This document shows positions 51,995-60,287 of a DNA stretch of 64,000 bases, piece after piece; the stretch's first letter is position 1, and each line of letters starts with the position of its first letter. Under the pieces are notes generated by a model. It searched no databases, was not told the origin of the DNA, and saw only the letters and a program-made list of their open reading frames with translations. Source of the stretch: Desulfarculus baarsii DSM 2075 (GTDB lineage Bacteria > Desulfobacterota > Desulfarculia > Desulfarculales > Desulfarculaceae); the NCBI RefSeq assembly GCF_000143965.1, contig NC_014365.1, positions 523,501 to 587,500 on the forward strand, in the 5' to 3' direction. The position numbers were made by a program, and so were the translations under genes.

Positions 51995-54097
51995 GTGGAC
52001 AAAATCAGCCTGATCATGGTCTTGCACGGCCACCAGCCGGTGGGCAACTACGACAAGGTCTTCGCGTTGGCCACCCGCGTCTGCTACCGGCCGGTGGTGG
52101 AGCTGTTGGGCCAATATCCCGATTTTCATTTCGGGCTGCATTTTTCCGGCCCGCTGCTGGGCTGGCTGGAGCAAAACGACCCGGAGTTGCTCGACCTGCT
52201 GGCCGCCATGGTCGACCGGGGCCAGGTCGAGATGCTCTCGGGCGGTTATTACGAGCCCCTGCTCAGCTCCATCCCCGCCCGCGACGCCCTGGGCCAGTTG
52301 GCCATGATGACCGACTATCTGCAACGGCGTTTCGGCCAGCGGCCCCAAGGCTTCTGGCTGGCCGAGCGCGTCTGGGAGCCGGGCCTGCCGGCCAAGCTGG
52401 CCCCGGCCGGGCTGGGCTACACCCTGGTCGACGACACGCACCTCTACTACGCCGGCCTGCCGCCCCGGGCCATGTTCGGCCACAGCCTCACCGAGCGCGA
52501 GGGCCATTTGCTGGCGCTGCTGCCGACCAACAAAGAGCTGCGCTACACCATCCCCTTTCAGGAGCCCCAGGCCACGCTGGACTTCATGCGCCGCGCCCTG
52601 GACGAGCATGGCCCCACCTGCGCCACCTATGGCGACGATTGCGAGAAATTCGGCCTCTGGCCGCGCACCCAGGAGTTGGTCTTCGGCCGGGGCTGGCTGC
52701 GGCGCTTTGTCGAGGCGGTCCTGGCCAACGGCGACTGGCTGGCCACCAGCCGGCCCGGCCAGTGGGTGGCCGAAAACAAGCCGGCCGGCCGGGTGTACCT
52801 GCCCACGGCCTCCTACGAGGAGATGGGCGAATGGTCGCTGCCCGCCGAGGCCGGCCAGGCCCTGGCCCAGGCCGTGGAGGAACTGCGCGCCGAGGGCCGT
52901 TACGAAGCCTTTCGCCGCTTCATTCGCGGCGGCGTGTGGGATAATTTCCTGGTCAAGTATCGGCCCAGCAACATCATGCACAAACGCATGCTGCGCATCA
53001 GCCAGAAGGTGGCCCAGTCCGGCGACCCCATCGCCCGCGACCACCTCTACCAGGCCCAGTGCAACTGCGCCTATTGGCACGGCATGTTCGGCGGGCTTTA
53101 CCTGGGCCACCTGCGCCAGGCCGTGCACCAGCAGCTTATCGCCGCCGAGGCCATCTGCGATGCGGCCCAGGCCCCGGGGGGCGCTTGTGACGTGGCCGAC
53201 CTCGACCTGGACGGCGCGCCCGAGGTGGCCCTGGCCAATCGGCACCTCGACCTGTTGATCCACCCGGCCTACGGCGGCTCGGCCAGCGTGCTGAACCTGC
53301 GCGGCCCGGCCTGCAACCTGGCCGACGTGCTCACCCGCCAGCCCGAGGCCTACCACCGCCACCTGTGGGAGCCCCACGACGATCAAGGCCAGGGCCAGGG
53401 CGGCGACGAAGTCAAGTCCATCCACGACGTGGTGCGCTTCAAACAGCCCGATCTGCCCCAGCGCGTGGTCTACGACTGGTATCAGCGGGCCTGCTTCCAG
53501 GATCACCTGCTCGCGCCCAAGGCCGACTGGCAAAGCTATCAGCGGCCCGATTACGGCGAGTGGGGAGACCTGATCGACCAGCCCTTCGAATTGGTCGAGC
53601 ACGGCCAGGATGGCGGCCGGACCTTTTGCCTGCTGCGCCGCGTCAGCGCGGTGTTCGCCCCCGGCGGGCCTTTCCCGCTGAGCGTGGAAAAGCGTTACAG
53701 TCTGGGCCCCGGGCCCGAGCTGCGCCTGAGCTATTGGCTGCGCGCGGCGGCCGACGCGCCGGCCATGCGCCTGGCGGTGGAACTCAACCTGACCATGCTG
53801 GCCCACGACGACCCCCAACGCTTCATCGAGCTGGCCGACGGCCGCATCTGGAGCCCCGGCCAGACCGCCCAGGCCACGGGCGTGGAGTGGCTGCGCCTGG
53901 TCAACAAGCCCCAGGACTACGCCGTGACCATCAGCCCCGGCCCGGCCGCCGAGGCCTGGCTGTTCCCGGTGGAGACCGTCAGCCAGAGCGAGGACGGCCT
54001 GGAGCTGACCTATCAGGGCAGTTCGCTTTCGTTTTTGTGGCCGGTGCCGGCCGGGGCGGGGCTGTGCAAGTTCGAGCTGACGCTGAAAATCGCCTGA
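51995..54097 (+). CDS. GH57 alpha-glucan enzyme (amylase / 4-alpha-glucanotransferase type)
   Basis: 700 aa from GTG 51995. The GH57 regions are in order: LHGHQPVGNYDK, GGYYEPLLSSIP, GFWLAERVWEPGLP (nucleophile Glu) and YGDDCEKFGLWP (acid/base Asp). The C-terminal half fits the DUF1925/DUF1926 beta-sandwich domains of this type (GGSASVLNLRGPACNLADVL; SIHDVVRFKQPDL). It cleaves or transfers alpha-1,4-glucan chains in the cytoplasm; no signal peptide is present. Second gene of the GH57 pair. Confidence 0.9.
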   Translation: MDKISLIMVLHGHQPVGNYDKVFALATRVCYRPVVELLGQYPDFHFGLHFSGPLLGWLEQNDPELLDLLAAMVDRGQVEMLSGGYYEPLLSSIPARDALGQLAMMTDYLQRRFGQRPQGFWLAERVWEPGLPAKLAPAGLGYTLVDDTHLYYAGLPPRAMFGHSLTEREGHLLALLPTNKELRYTIPFQEPQATLDFMRRALDEHGPTCATYGDDCEKFGLWPRTQELVFGRGWLRRFVEAVLANGDWLATSRPGQWVAENKPAGRVYLPTASYEEMGEWSLPAEAGQALAQAVEELRAEGRYEAFRRFIRGGVWDNFLVKYRPSNIMHKRMLRISQKVAQSGDPIARDHLYQAQCNCAYWHGMFGGLYLGHLRQAVHQQLIAAEAICDAAQAPGGACDVADLDLDGAPEVALANRHLDLLIHPAYGGSASVLNLRGPACNLADVLTRQPEAYHRHLWEPHDDQGQGQGGDEVKSIHDVVRFKQPDLPQRVVYDWYQRACFQDHLLAPKADWQSYQRPDYGEWGDLIDQPFELVEHGQDGGRTFCLLRRVSAVFAPGGPFPLSVEKRYSLGPGPELRLSYWLRAAADAPAMRLAVELNLTMLAHDDPQRFIELADGRIWSPGQTAQATGVEWLRLVNKPQDYAVTISPGPAAEAWLFPVETVSQSEDGLELTYQGSSLSFLWPVPAGAGLCKFELTLKIA

Positions 54098-54104
54098 GGC
54101 CGGC

Positions 54105-56417
54105 TCAGCGGGGCGGGCAAACGCCCGGCTGGCCCTCCGGCGAGGCGGCGCTGACCGGCCGCCGCCGGTCGCGCACCCAGACGTTGCCGGGCAACGATTT
54201 GGCCCAGCGCTTGGTCTCGGCGGCGCGCTGGCCGATCTGCTGCAAATCGCACGCGCCCACGCAATCGACAATGCCCAGCGACACCGAAACCAGCGGGAAG
54301 CGGCTCATGCGGCCGTCGCGGCCCTTGGCCTCCACGTAGCCCTGGGCGGCGTGTTCGGCGCTGTAGAGGCCCTTGACCAGCCGCGAAAAGCAGCGCACCA
54401 CCGCCGTGCAGACCCGCTCGGCCCGCTGGGGCTGGCAGATGACCACGAAATCGTCGCCGCCGACATGGCCCACGAAATGGCCCTTGCCGGCGTGGCGTTT
54501 GGCCGCCCAGGCGGCGATCTTGGCCAGCAGGCGCAACATCGCGTCGCCGGATTTGAAGCCGTAGGTGTCGTTGTAGGCCTTGAAGTGATCGAGGTCGATG
54601 TAGATGAAGCTGGCCGGATCGTCGCCGTTGCAGTGGTTTTCGATCTCGCGCTCCAGGGTCAGGCCGCCGGGCAGGCCGGTGAGGGGGCTGGCGCCCTTGG
54701 CCATTTCCACCTGGACGCGGGCCAGGGCGTCGAGCATCTTCTGCACGCTGACCAGGCCCAGGCAGCGGCCGCTCTCGGTGACGATGATGTGGTCGTAGAG
54801 CTTGAAGCGGTCGCGGCTCATGGCCATCTTGGCCACGTCCTCCACCGGTTGCGAGCCGTCGACCACCAGGGGCCGGCGATCCATGAGCAGATCGACGCTG
54901 CGGTCGAAGTAGAGCGCCGGGCCGTATTGGGTGCCCAGTTGGCGATCCAGGGCGTGGCTCATGACCAGGCCCACCGGCCGGCCGGCCTCGACCACCACCA
55001 CCCCGCTGATGGGGTTGTTGTCCAGCAGGGCCTTGACGCCGCGCACCTTGGCCCCGGGATGGACCTGGGGGCCGGGTTCGGCCAGCTCGCGCACGGGGAT
55101 CGAGCACTTCCAATTGGCCTCGCCGCCGCGCTTGCCGCGGATGGCGATGACCGTGTCCGTCAACGGCTTGGGGTTGGCCGGCCGGGCCAAAAAGAAGCCC
55201 TGGCCATAATGCACGCCCATCTCGGCCAGGCAAGTCAGTTCGGTTTCGGTCTCGATGCCCTCGGCCACCACGCTACTGCCGATCTTGTCGGCCAGGGTGA
55301 CCAGCGCCTCCAACAGCGCCCGCTGGACGGGGTTGCTGTCGATGCCCCGCACCAACGACATGTCGGCCTTGATGTAGTCGGGCCGCAGGTTGGCGATGCG
55401 CGACAGGCCCGAATAGCCCGTGCCCACGTCGTCGATGGCCACCAGAAAACCCTGCGAGCGGTAGTGATCGAGGGTGCGGTAAAACAGGGTGAAGTTCTGG
55501 ATGGAGTGGCGCTCGGTGATCTCGAAGACCACGTTGGCCGGCTCCAGGCCGTTGGCGCGCAGGAGCTTGCGCGTCTGGCCGGCGCGGAAATCGGGGTCGG
55601 CCAGGGTGCGCGGGTGGATGTTGACGAAAAGCTTCTGCTCGGGGCGCAGGCCGCCCAGGCCGCGGATGGCCTGTTCGCGGCAGGCCCGCTCCAGGCGAAA
55701 CAGCGAGCCCACCTCCTCGGCGAAGTCGAACATCATCGTCGGCGACTGGAAATAACTGCCCTCGGGGCCGCGGGCCAGGGCCTCCCAGCCCAGGGGACGG
55801 CCGCTTTCCAGGTCGACAATGGGTTGATAGACCGCCTGCACCAGAGGCTCGTCGATGAGCTTGCGAAACTCGTTCAGCAGCGAAAGGCCCTCTTGGTTGA
55901 GCAGATCGCTGGCCACGGCCCGGGCCTTGACCAGGGCGCGGCGAAAATCCGACTCGGGGCTTTCACTCCACTCGGGCGGCAGATAAGCGCAGCCCACCTC
56001 CAGGCTCAGGCCCTGGCCGGTCAGGCGCACCGACTCCTGGCCCAACCGGTGGCGCGCGTCCAACAACAGGCGTAAGGCCCGGTCGGTCATGCGCCGTTGC
56101 GACAGCCCGTTGCCCGCGTAAATCAGCAAATATTGGCTGACCCCAAGCTGGCCCAGATGGATCAGGCCGTTTTCCTTGAACTGGGCCTTGGCGCTGGCGC
56201 GCAGGATGGTGTCGAGGCGCTCGACGATCTGCCCGGCGGCGTCGGTTCCGTAGATGCCCGAAAAGCGGTCGAAACCGGGGATGTTGACCAAAAGCAGGCC
56301 CAGGGGGCGTCGCGCGGCGGCGGCCTCCATGACCAATTCGAAGACCTTGGCCTCGTCACCGAGCCCGAGGCCGCGCCCACTTTCACGCCTGGCGGCGGGG
56401 ATCAGGTCGTAGAGCAT
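54105..56417 (-). CDS. EAL - CBS - GGDEF c-di-GMP protein
   Basis: 770 aa from ATG 56417; GTG 56453 is a possible earlier start. An N-terminal degenerate GGDEF-like domain (about 20-165; no GGDEF motif) is followed by an EAL domain (about 195-430). The EAL motif reads WEALARG; its metal/catalytic phrases NIHPRTL, FEITERHS, IDDVGTGYSGL and EGIETETEL are present, so phosphodiesterase activity is likely. Next is a tandem CBS pair (about 455-580), and last a GGDEF domain with GGDDF at the active site. A signal anchor is absent. The CBS pair may sense nucleotides and set the balance between making and breaking c-di-GMP. It is convergent with the GH57 pair. Confidence 0.9.
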   Translation of the reverse strand: MLYDLIPAARRESGRGLGLGDEAKVFELVMEAAAARRPLGLLLVNIPGFDRFSGIYGTDAAGQIVERLDTILRASAKAQFKENGLIHLGQLGVSQYLLIYAGNGLSQRRMTDRALRLLLDARHRLGQESVRLTGQGLSLEVGCAYLPPEWSESPESDFRRALVKARAVASDLLNQEGLSLLNEFRKLIDEPLVQAVYQPIVDLESGRPLGWEALARGPEGSYFQSPTMMFDFAEEVGSLFRLERACREQAIRGLGGLRPEQKLFVNIHPRTLADPDFRAGQTRKLLRANGLEPANVVFEITERHSIQNFTLFYRTLDHYRSQGFLVAIDDVGTGYSGLSRIANLRPDYIKADMSLVRGIDSNPVQRALLEALVTLADKIGSSVVAEGIETETELTCLAEMGVHYGQGFFLARPANPKPLTDTVIAIRGKRGGEANWKCSIPVRELAEPGPQVHPGAKVRGVKALLDNNPISGVVVVEAGRPVGLVMSHALDRQLGTQYGPALYFDRSVDLLMDRRPLVVDGSQPVEDVAKMAMSRDRFKLYDHIIVTESGRCLGLVSVQKMLDALARVQVEMAKGASPLTGLPGGLTLEREIENHCNGDDPASFIYIDLDHFKAYNDTYGFKSGDAMLRLLAKIAAWAAKRHAGKGHFVGHVGGDDFVVICQPQRAERVCTAVVRCFSRLVKGLYSAEHAAQGYVEAKGRDGRMSRFPLVSVSLGIVDCVGACDLQQIGQRAAETKRWAKSLPGNVWVRDRRRPVSAASPEGQPGVCPPR

Positions 56418-56592
56418 GTCAGCCGATCCTGGCAGGGGCTGTGTCGCCAACACGATCACACCTTTTTTTTTGTCATAGTTGTTCCGGCGCGGTTGCGCGC
56501 GGGGAAGTGATCCCCGGCGTGCTGATTGTGCCGGGCCCGGGCGGCCGCGTCGTGACGGGCCGGTGACAAAAAGGTGAATCTTGGCGGGGCGC

Positions 56593-56805
56593 TCAGACGG
56601 GGCGCTTGAGAAAGGCCCGATGGCCCTTGTCGCCGGGCAGGATCGTCACCAACTCCCAGCCGTCCTGGCCGATCCTGTTGAGGTATTCCACGAAGCCCTC
56701 GCTCTGGGGCGCGGCGTGGCCGGCGCAACCGATGTCGCTGAGGACGGTCCAGAGCTTGTCGACCCACACGGTGCGGTATTCCCATTTGATTGTCTTTTGG
56801 CTCAC
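56593..56805 (-). CDS. small DUF4177-like protein
   Basis: 70 aa from GTG 56805 (GGGAG upstream). The sequence KWEYRTVWVDKLW, then LNRIGQDGWELVTILPG and a final AFLKRPV, matches the DUF4177 pattern of a W-E-Y strand followed by 'G-x-x-GWELV'. Function unknown. It stands alone, convergent with nothing nearby. Confidence 0.65.
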   Translation of the reverse strand: MSQKTIKWEYRTVWVDKLWTVLSDIGCAGHAAPQSEGFVEYLNRIGQDGWELVTILPGDKGHRAFLKRPV

Positions 56806-56911
56806 GGCGCGCTCCCGGCCCGAATCGCTTTGGCATGCTGGAAGTTTAGCACGGCTTGGCCGCCGGCGGGAGGCTGCTCGGGCATTGAAAAAATAAACAA
56901 GGTTATTGACG

Positions 56912-56926
56912 CAAAACTTGGTTTTG
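56912..56926. promoter_or_regulatory. palindrome upstream of the acyl-CoA dehydrogenase gene
   Basis: CAAAAC-ttg-GTTTTG directly after TTGACG (56905-56910), 77 bp before the gene start. It could be an operator of a fatty-acid-type (TetR or FadR-like) repressor; no regulator gene is adjacent. Confidence 0.35.
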
Positions 56927-57002
56927 TGCCACCGTTGCTGTTGTGCGTCATCAGCCGTGAAGCCCCATCCACCACAGGCCACCAAACAAGCGAGGAATCA
57001 AC

Positions 57003-58649
57003 ATGAGCCTTCCCGACCGCGCCAATCCCTATAATTTCGACGAGATCATCGGCCAGATCCAAGGCTTCAATTATTACGCCGACGATCCGTTTTTGCAAAA
57101 AGCCCTCGAACGCCACGCTGGCGCCGAGTTCCCCGCCCTCGACCAGGCCCTGCGCCGTTTCGACCCGCTGGTCTCCCAGCGCTGGCGCAAGATGGCCGAC
57201 GAGATCGCCCGGCCCGACGTCCTGCCCGTCTTGCAAAATTACGACGCCCACAACCGGCGCATCGACCGCCTGGTGCGGCCCGAGACGACCAAGATCCTCG
57301 AACGCGAGATCTTCGGCCAGGGGCTTTTCGCGGCGGCCACGCCGCCGTGGCTGGGCATGGTCAAGCGCTATCTGCTGCACCAGAACGGCGAGTTCGGCGT
57401 GATGTGCCCCATCGCCTGCACCGAGGGCCTGGTGGCCCTGGCCGACCAGTTCCCCGAGGGCCGCCACCCCGCCGTGCAACGCATCCTCGACCACTGCAAG
57501 GAGGGCTTTGACGGCGACTTCGGCGTGGGGGCCCAGTTCATGAGCGAGATTCAGGGCGGCAGCGACATCCCGGCCAACCTGCTGGAGGCCGTGCCCGCCG
57601 GCGATCATTACTTGCTCCACGGCTCCAAGTTTTTTTGCTCGGCCATGCAGGCCGACTACGCCGTGGTTACGGCCAAGGTCAGCGGCGGCGAAAAGCCCGG
57701 GGCCTTCATCGTGCCGGCCTGGCTGCCCGGCGACAAGGAGCGCGAAAAGCGCAACGCCTGCCGCATCAATCGCATCAAGTGGAAAATGGGCACCGCCGAA
57801 CTGCCCACCGCCGAGGTCGAATACGACGGGGCCGTGGCCTACGCCGTGGGGCCCACCGACCGTGGCGTGGCCAACGCCGTGGGCGTGGTGCTGACCCTTT
57901 CGCGGCTGACGGTGGGCTTTTCCAGCGCGGCGGCCATGGTCCGCGCCGCCCGCGAAGCCGGGCTCTACAGCCAGTTCCGCGACGTTTTCGGCCAAAAGAT
58001 CTGCCAGACGCCGCTGGCGGCCCATCAACTGCGCGGCATGATCAACACCTCCAGGCGCACCACCGCCGCCGCCTTCAAGGTCTTTGGCCTGTTCGTGAGC
58101 TTGGGCCGGCGCTTGCAGGGCGGGCTGGACTCCAACGAACCCCTGGCCATGCGGCGCAAGCGCTTTTTGCTGCGCGAGCTGATCATCATCCAAAAGCTGG
58201 TCACGGCCTTCGAGGCCCCGGAGGTGATCCGCCAGGCCATGAGCATCTTCGGCGGCCACGGCGTGATCGAGGACTTTGTCTCGCTGCCCCGGCTCTACCG
58301 CGACGCGGCGGTCAACGAGCTGTGGGAAGGCCCGCGCAATGTGCTCTTGATGCAGGCGCTGCGCGATCTGCTGCGCGTGCAGGGCTGGTATCCGGCCGCC
58401 GATTTCGTCGCCGACATGCTGGCCGGGGCCCAGCCGGCCCGCGTGGCCGAGTTGGCCGCCGAGTTGGCCGGCTTCATGGCCGATCCGCCGGCCGTGGAGG
58501 CCACGGCGCAATCCATGGCCCGAGCCGCCCAATGGGAGCGCCTGGTCGAGGAGCTGTTCCACGCCTATCAAGACCAGGCCCTGGCCGAGATCGGCCCGGC
58601 GCCCATAGTCAGTCGCGAATTGATCTCCTTCCCAGCCATCTGGGATTGA
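57003..58649 (+). CDS. acyl-CoA dehydrogenase (AidB-like)
   Basis: 548 aa; GAGGAA precedes the ATG. The flavoprotein core shows FMSEIQGGSDIPANLLEA, LHGSKFFCSAMQADYAVVTAKV, NRIKWKMGTAELPTAEVEYDG and, at the C-terminal domain, MSIFGGHGVIEDFVSLPRLYRDAAVNELWEG. The last phrase, in which the catalytic Glu of ordinary acyl-CoA dehydrogenases is replaced, and the long N-terminus resemble AidB-type members, which often oxidise branched or unusual acyl-CoAs or have no known substrate. An AMP-forming acyl-CoA ligase follows 51 nt later, so the two likely act on the same acid. Confidence 0.88.
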   Translation: MSLPDRANPYNFDEIIGQIQGFNYYADDPFLQKALERHAGAEFPALDQALRRFDPLVSQRWRKMADEIARPDVLPVLQNYDAHNRRIDRLVRPETTKILEREIFGQGLFAAATPPWLGMVKRYLLHQNGEFGVMCPIACTEGLVALADQFPEGRHPAVQRILDHCKEGFDGDFGVGAQFMSEIQGGSDIPANLLEAVPAGDHYLLHGSKFFCSAMQADYAVVTAKVSGGEKPGAFIVPAWLPGDKEREKRNACRINRIKWKMGTAELPTAEVEYDGAVAYAVGPTDRGVANAVGVVLTLSRLTVGFSSAAAMVRAAREAGLYSQFRDVFGQKICQTPLAAHQLRGMINTSRRTTAAAFKVFGLFVSLGRRLQGGLDSNEPLAMRRKRFLLRELIIIQKLVTAFEAPEVIRQAMSIFGGHGVIEDFVSLPRLYRDAAVNELWEGPRNVLLMQALRDLLRVQGWYPAADFVADMLAGAQPARVAELAAELAGFMADPPAVEATAQSMARAAQWERLVEELFHAYQDQALAEIGPAPIVSRELISFPAIWD

Positions 58650-58700
58650 GCCACAAGCAAGGGTCCATGGCATCGACAATCTATCGGGAGGGTCCAAGGT

Positions 58701-60212
58701 ATGGAGCTGAACATCGGCGCTTTGATAAGCGAGCGGGCGCGTCTTTCGCCGGACAGGGAGGGGTTCATCGGCGAGGGCTACCGTTACAGCTTTGCCCAAG
58801 TCAACTCCAGGGTGAACCAGTTGGCGGCCTATCTGGCCGGGCGTGGGATCGGCTTTGGCGATCGTGTCGCGGTTTTATGCAAAAATAACGAGCACATCGG
58901 CGTAGCGCTCTTTGCCGCGGCCAAGCTGGGGGCCATCGCGGTGATGCTCAACTGGCGTCTGCAAGGGCCCGAGCTGGAATATATCCTGGGCGATTGCGGG
59001 GCCACGACCCTGCTCTACGATGTCGATTTCCTGCCCGTGGTCGACGGCCTGCGGGCCAAGATCCCGGTGAAAAACTATATCCGCCGCGGCGGTCAGGGCC
59101 CCGACGCGGACTACGAACAAGCCCTGGCCAGCCAGCCCGACGCCGAACCGACCCTCCGGGGCGGCGGCGACGACGGCGCGGTGATCATGTACACCTCGGG
59201 CACCACCGGCCGGCCCAAGGGCGCGGTGCTGACCCACCACAACCTGCTGTGGCAGACCATGGCCATCAGCCACACCGTGCGCTGGTACTACGACCATCGC
59301 TTTCTGGTGGTGGCCCCGCTGTTCCACATCGGCGGCCTGGCCCCGGTGGTCACCAACGTCCACGAGGGCTCCACGTCCTATTTCATGCCCGAGTTCGATC
59401 CGGTCAAGGTTTGGAAGGTCATCGCCGAGGAAAAGATCACCACCATGATGTCGGTGCCGCTGATGGTCCAGGCGCTCTACATGGTGGCCCAGAAAATGCC
59501 GGTGGACTCCTCGAGCCTGCTCAACATCACCTGCGGCGCGGCGGCGGTGCCCAAGTCGCTGATCCAGGCGTTTTTGGCCATGGGCGTGCGCGTCCAGCAG
59601 GTCTACGGGGCCACCGAGGTCAGCGGCTCGGCCACTTTCTGGACCCACGAGATGGACCCCGAGCGCTGCGACTCCCAGGGCAAGGCCGACTTCCACACCC
59701 AGATCAGGATCGCCGACCCGGCCAGCGGCCAGACCCTGCCCACCGGCCAGGTGGGCGAGATCTGGGTCAAGGGGCCCATCGTGTTCAAGGAATATTGGGG
59801 CAAGCCCCAGGCCACCGCCGAGGCCAAGCAAGACGGCTGGTACCGCACCGGCGACATGGGCCGCATGGACGACAAAGGCTATGTTTTCGTGGTCGATCGG
59901 CTCAAGGACATGATCATCAGCGGCGGTGAGAACATCTATCCCGCCGAGTTGGAGGCGGTCATCGCCAGCCATCCGGCCGTGGCCGAGGTGGCCGTCGTCG
60001 GCCGCCATGATGAAAAATGGGGCGAGATTCCCGTGGCTTATCTGGCCCTCAAGCCCGAGGCCAAGCTGGAGGCCAAAGAGATCTTCGACCTGTGCCGCAA
60101 AAACCTGGCCGCCTTCAAGTGCGTCAAGGAGGTGCGTTTCGTCGAGGCCCTGCCGCGCAACCCCGTGGGCAAGATCCTCAAAACCACCCTGCGCCAGATG
60201 GTCGACGCCTAA
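58701..60212 (+). CDS. AMP-forming acyl-CoA synthetase (ligase)
   Basis: 503 aa; GGGAGG precedes the ATG. The P-loop is MYTSGTTGRPKGAVLTHHN, the adenine motif VYGATEVSG, the hinge GWYRTGDMGRMDDKGYVFVVDRLKDMI, and the catalytic Lys lies in NPVGKILKTTLR. It activates a carboxylic acid to its CoA thioester. Pairing with the acyl-CoA dehydrogenase suggests a medium- or long-chain, or branched, acid; the chain length is not readable. A strong terminator follows. Confidence 0.92.
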   Translation: MELNIGALISERARLSPDREGFIGEGYRYSFAQVNSRVNQLAAYLAGRGIGFGDRVAVLCKNNEHIGVALFAAAKLGAIAVMLNWRLQGPELEYILGDCGATTLLYDVDFLPVVDGLRAKIPVKNYIRRGGQGPDADYEQALASQPDAEPTLRGGGDDGAVIMYTSGTTGRPKGAVLTHHNLLWQTMAISHTVRWYYDHRFLVVAPLFHIGGLAPVVTNVHEGSTSYFMPEFDPVKVWKVIAEEKITTMMSVPLMVQALYMVAQKMPVDSSSLLNITCGAAAVPKSLIQAFLAMGVRVQQVYGATEVSGSATFWTHEMDPERCDSQGKADFHTQIRIADPASGQTLPTGQVGEIWVKGPIVFKEYWGKPQATAEAKQDGWYRTGDMGRMDDKGYVFVVDRLKDMIISGGENIYPAELEAVIASHPAVAEVAVVGRHDEKWGEIPVAYLALKPEAKLEAKEIFDLCRKNLAAFKCVKEVRFVEALPRNPVGKILKTTLRQMVDA

Positions 60213-60234
60213 CCAGGCGCGTCACCGACAGACC

Positions 60235-60281
60235 AAAGCGCCGGCTCGGGCATGTTCACGCGCCCGGGCCGGCGCTTTTTT
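60235..60281 (+). terminator. terminator of the acyl-CoA dehydrogenase/ligase operon
   Basis: AAAGCGCCGGC-t-CGGGC pairs with GCCCG-g-GCCGGCGCTTT around a ~10-nt loop and ends in a T-run. The facing A-run makes it potentially bidirectional. Confidence 0.85.
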
Positions 60282-60287
60282 GGGGCC

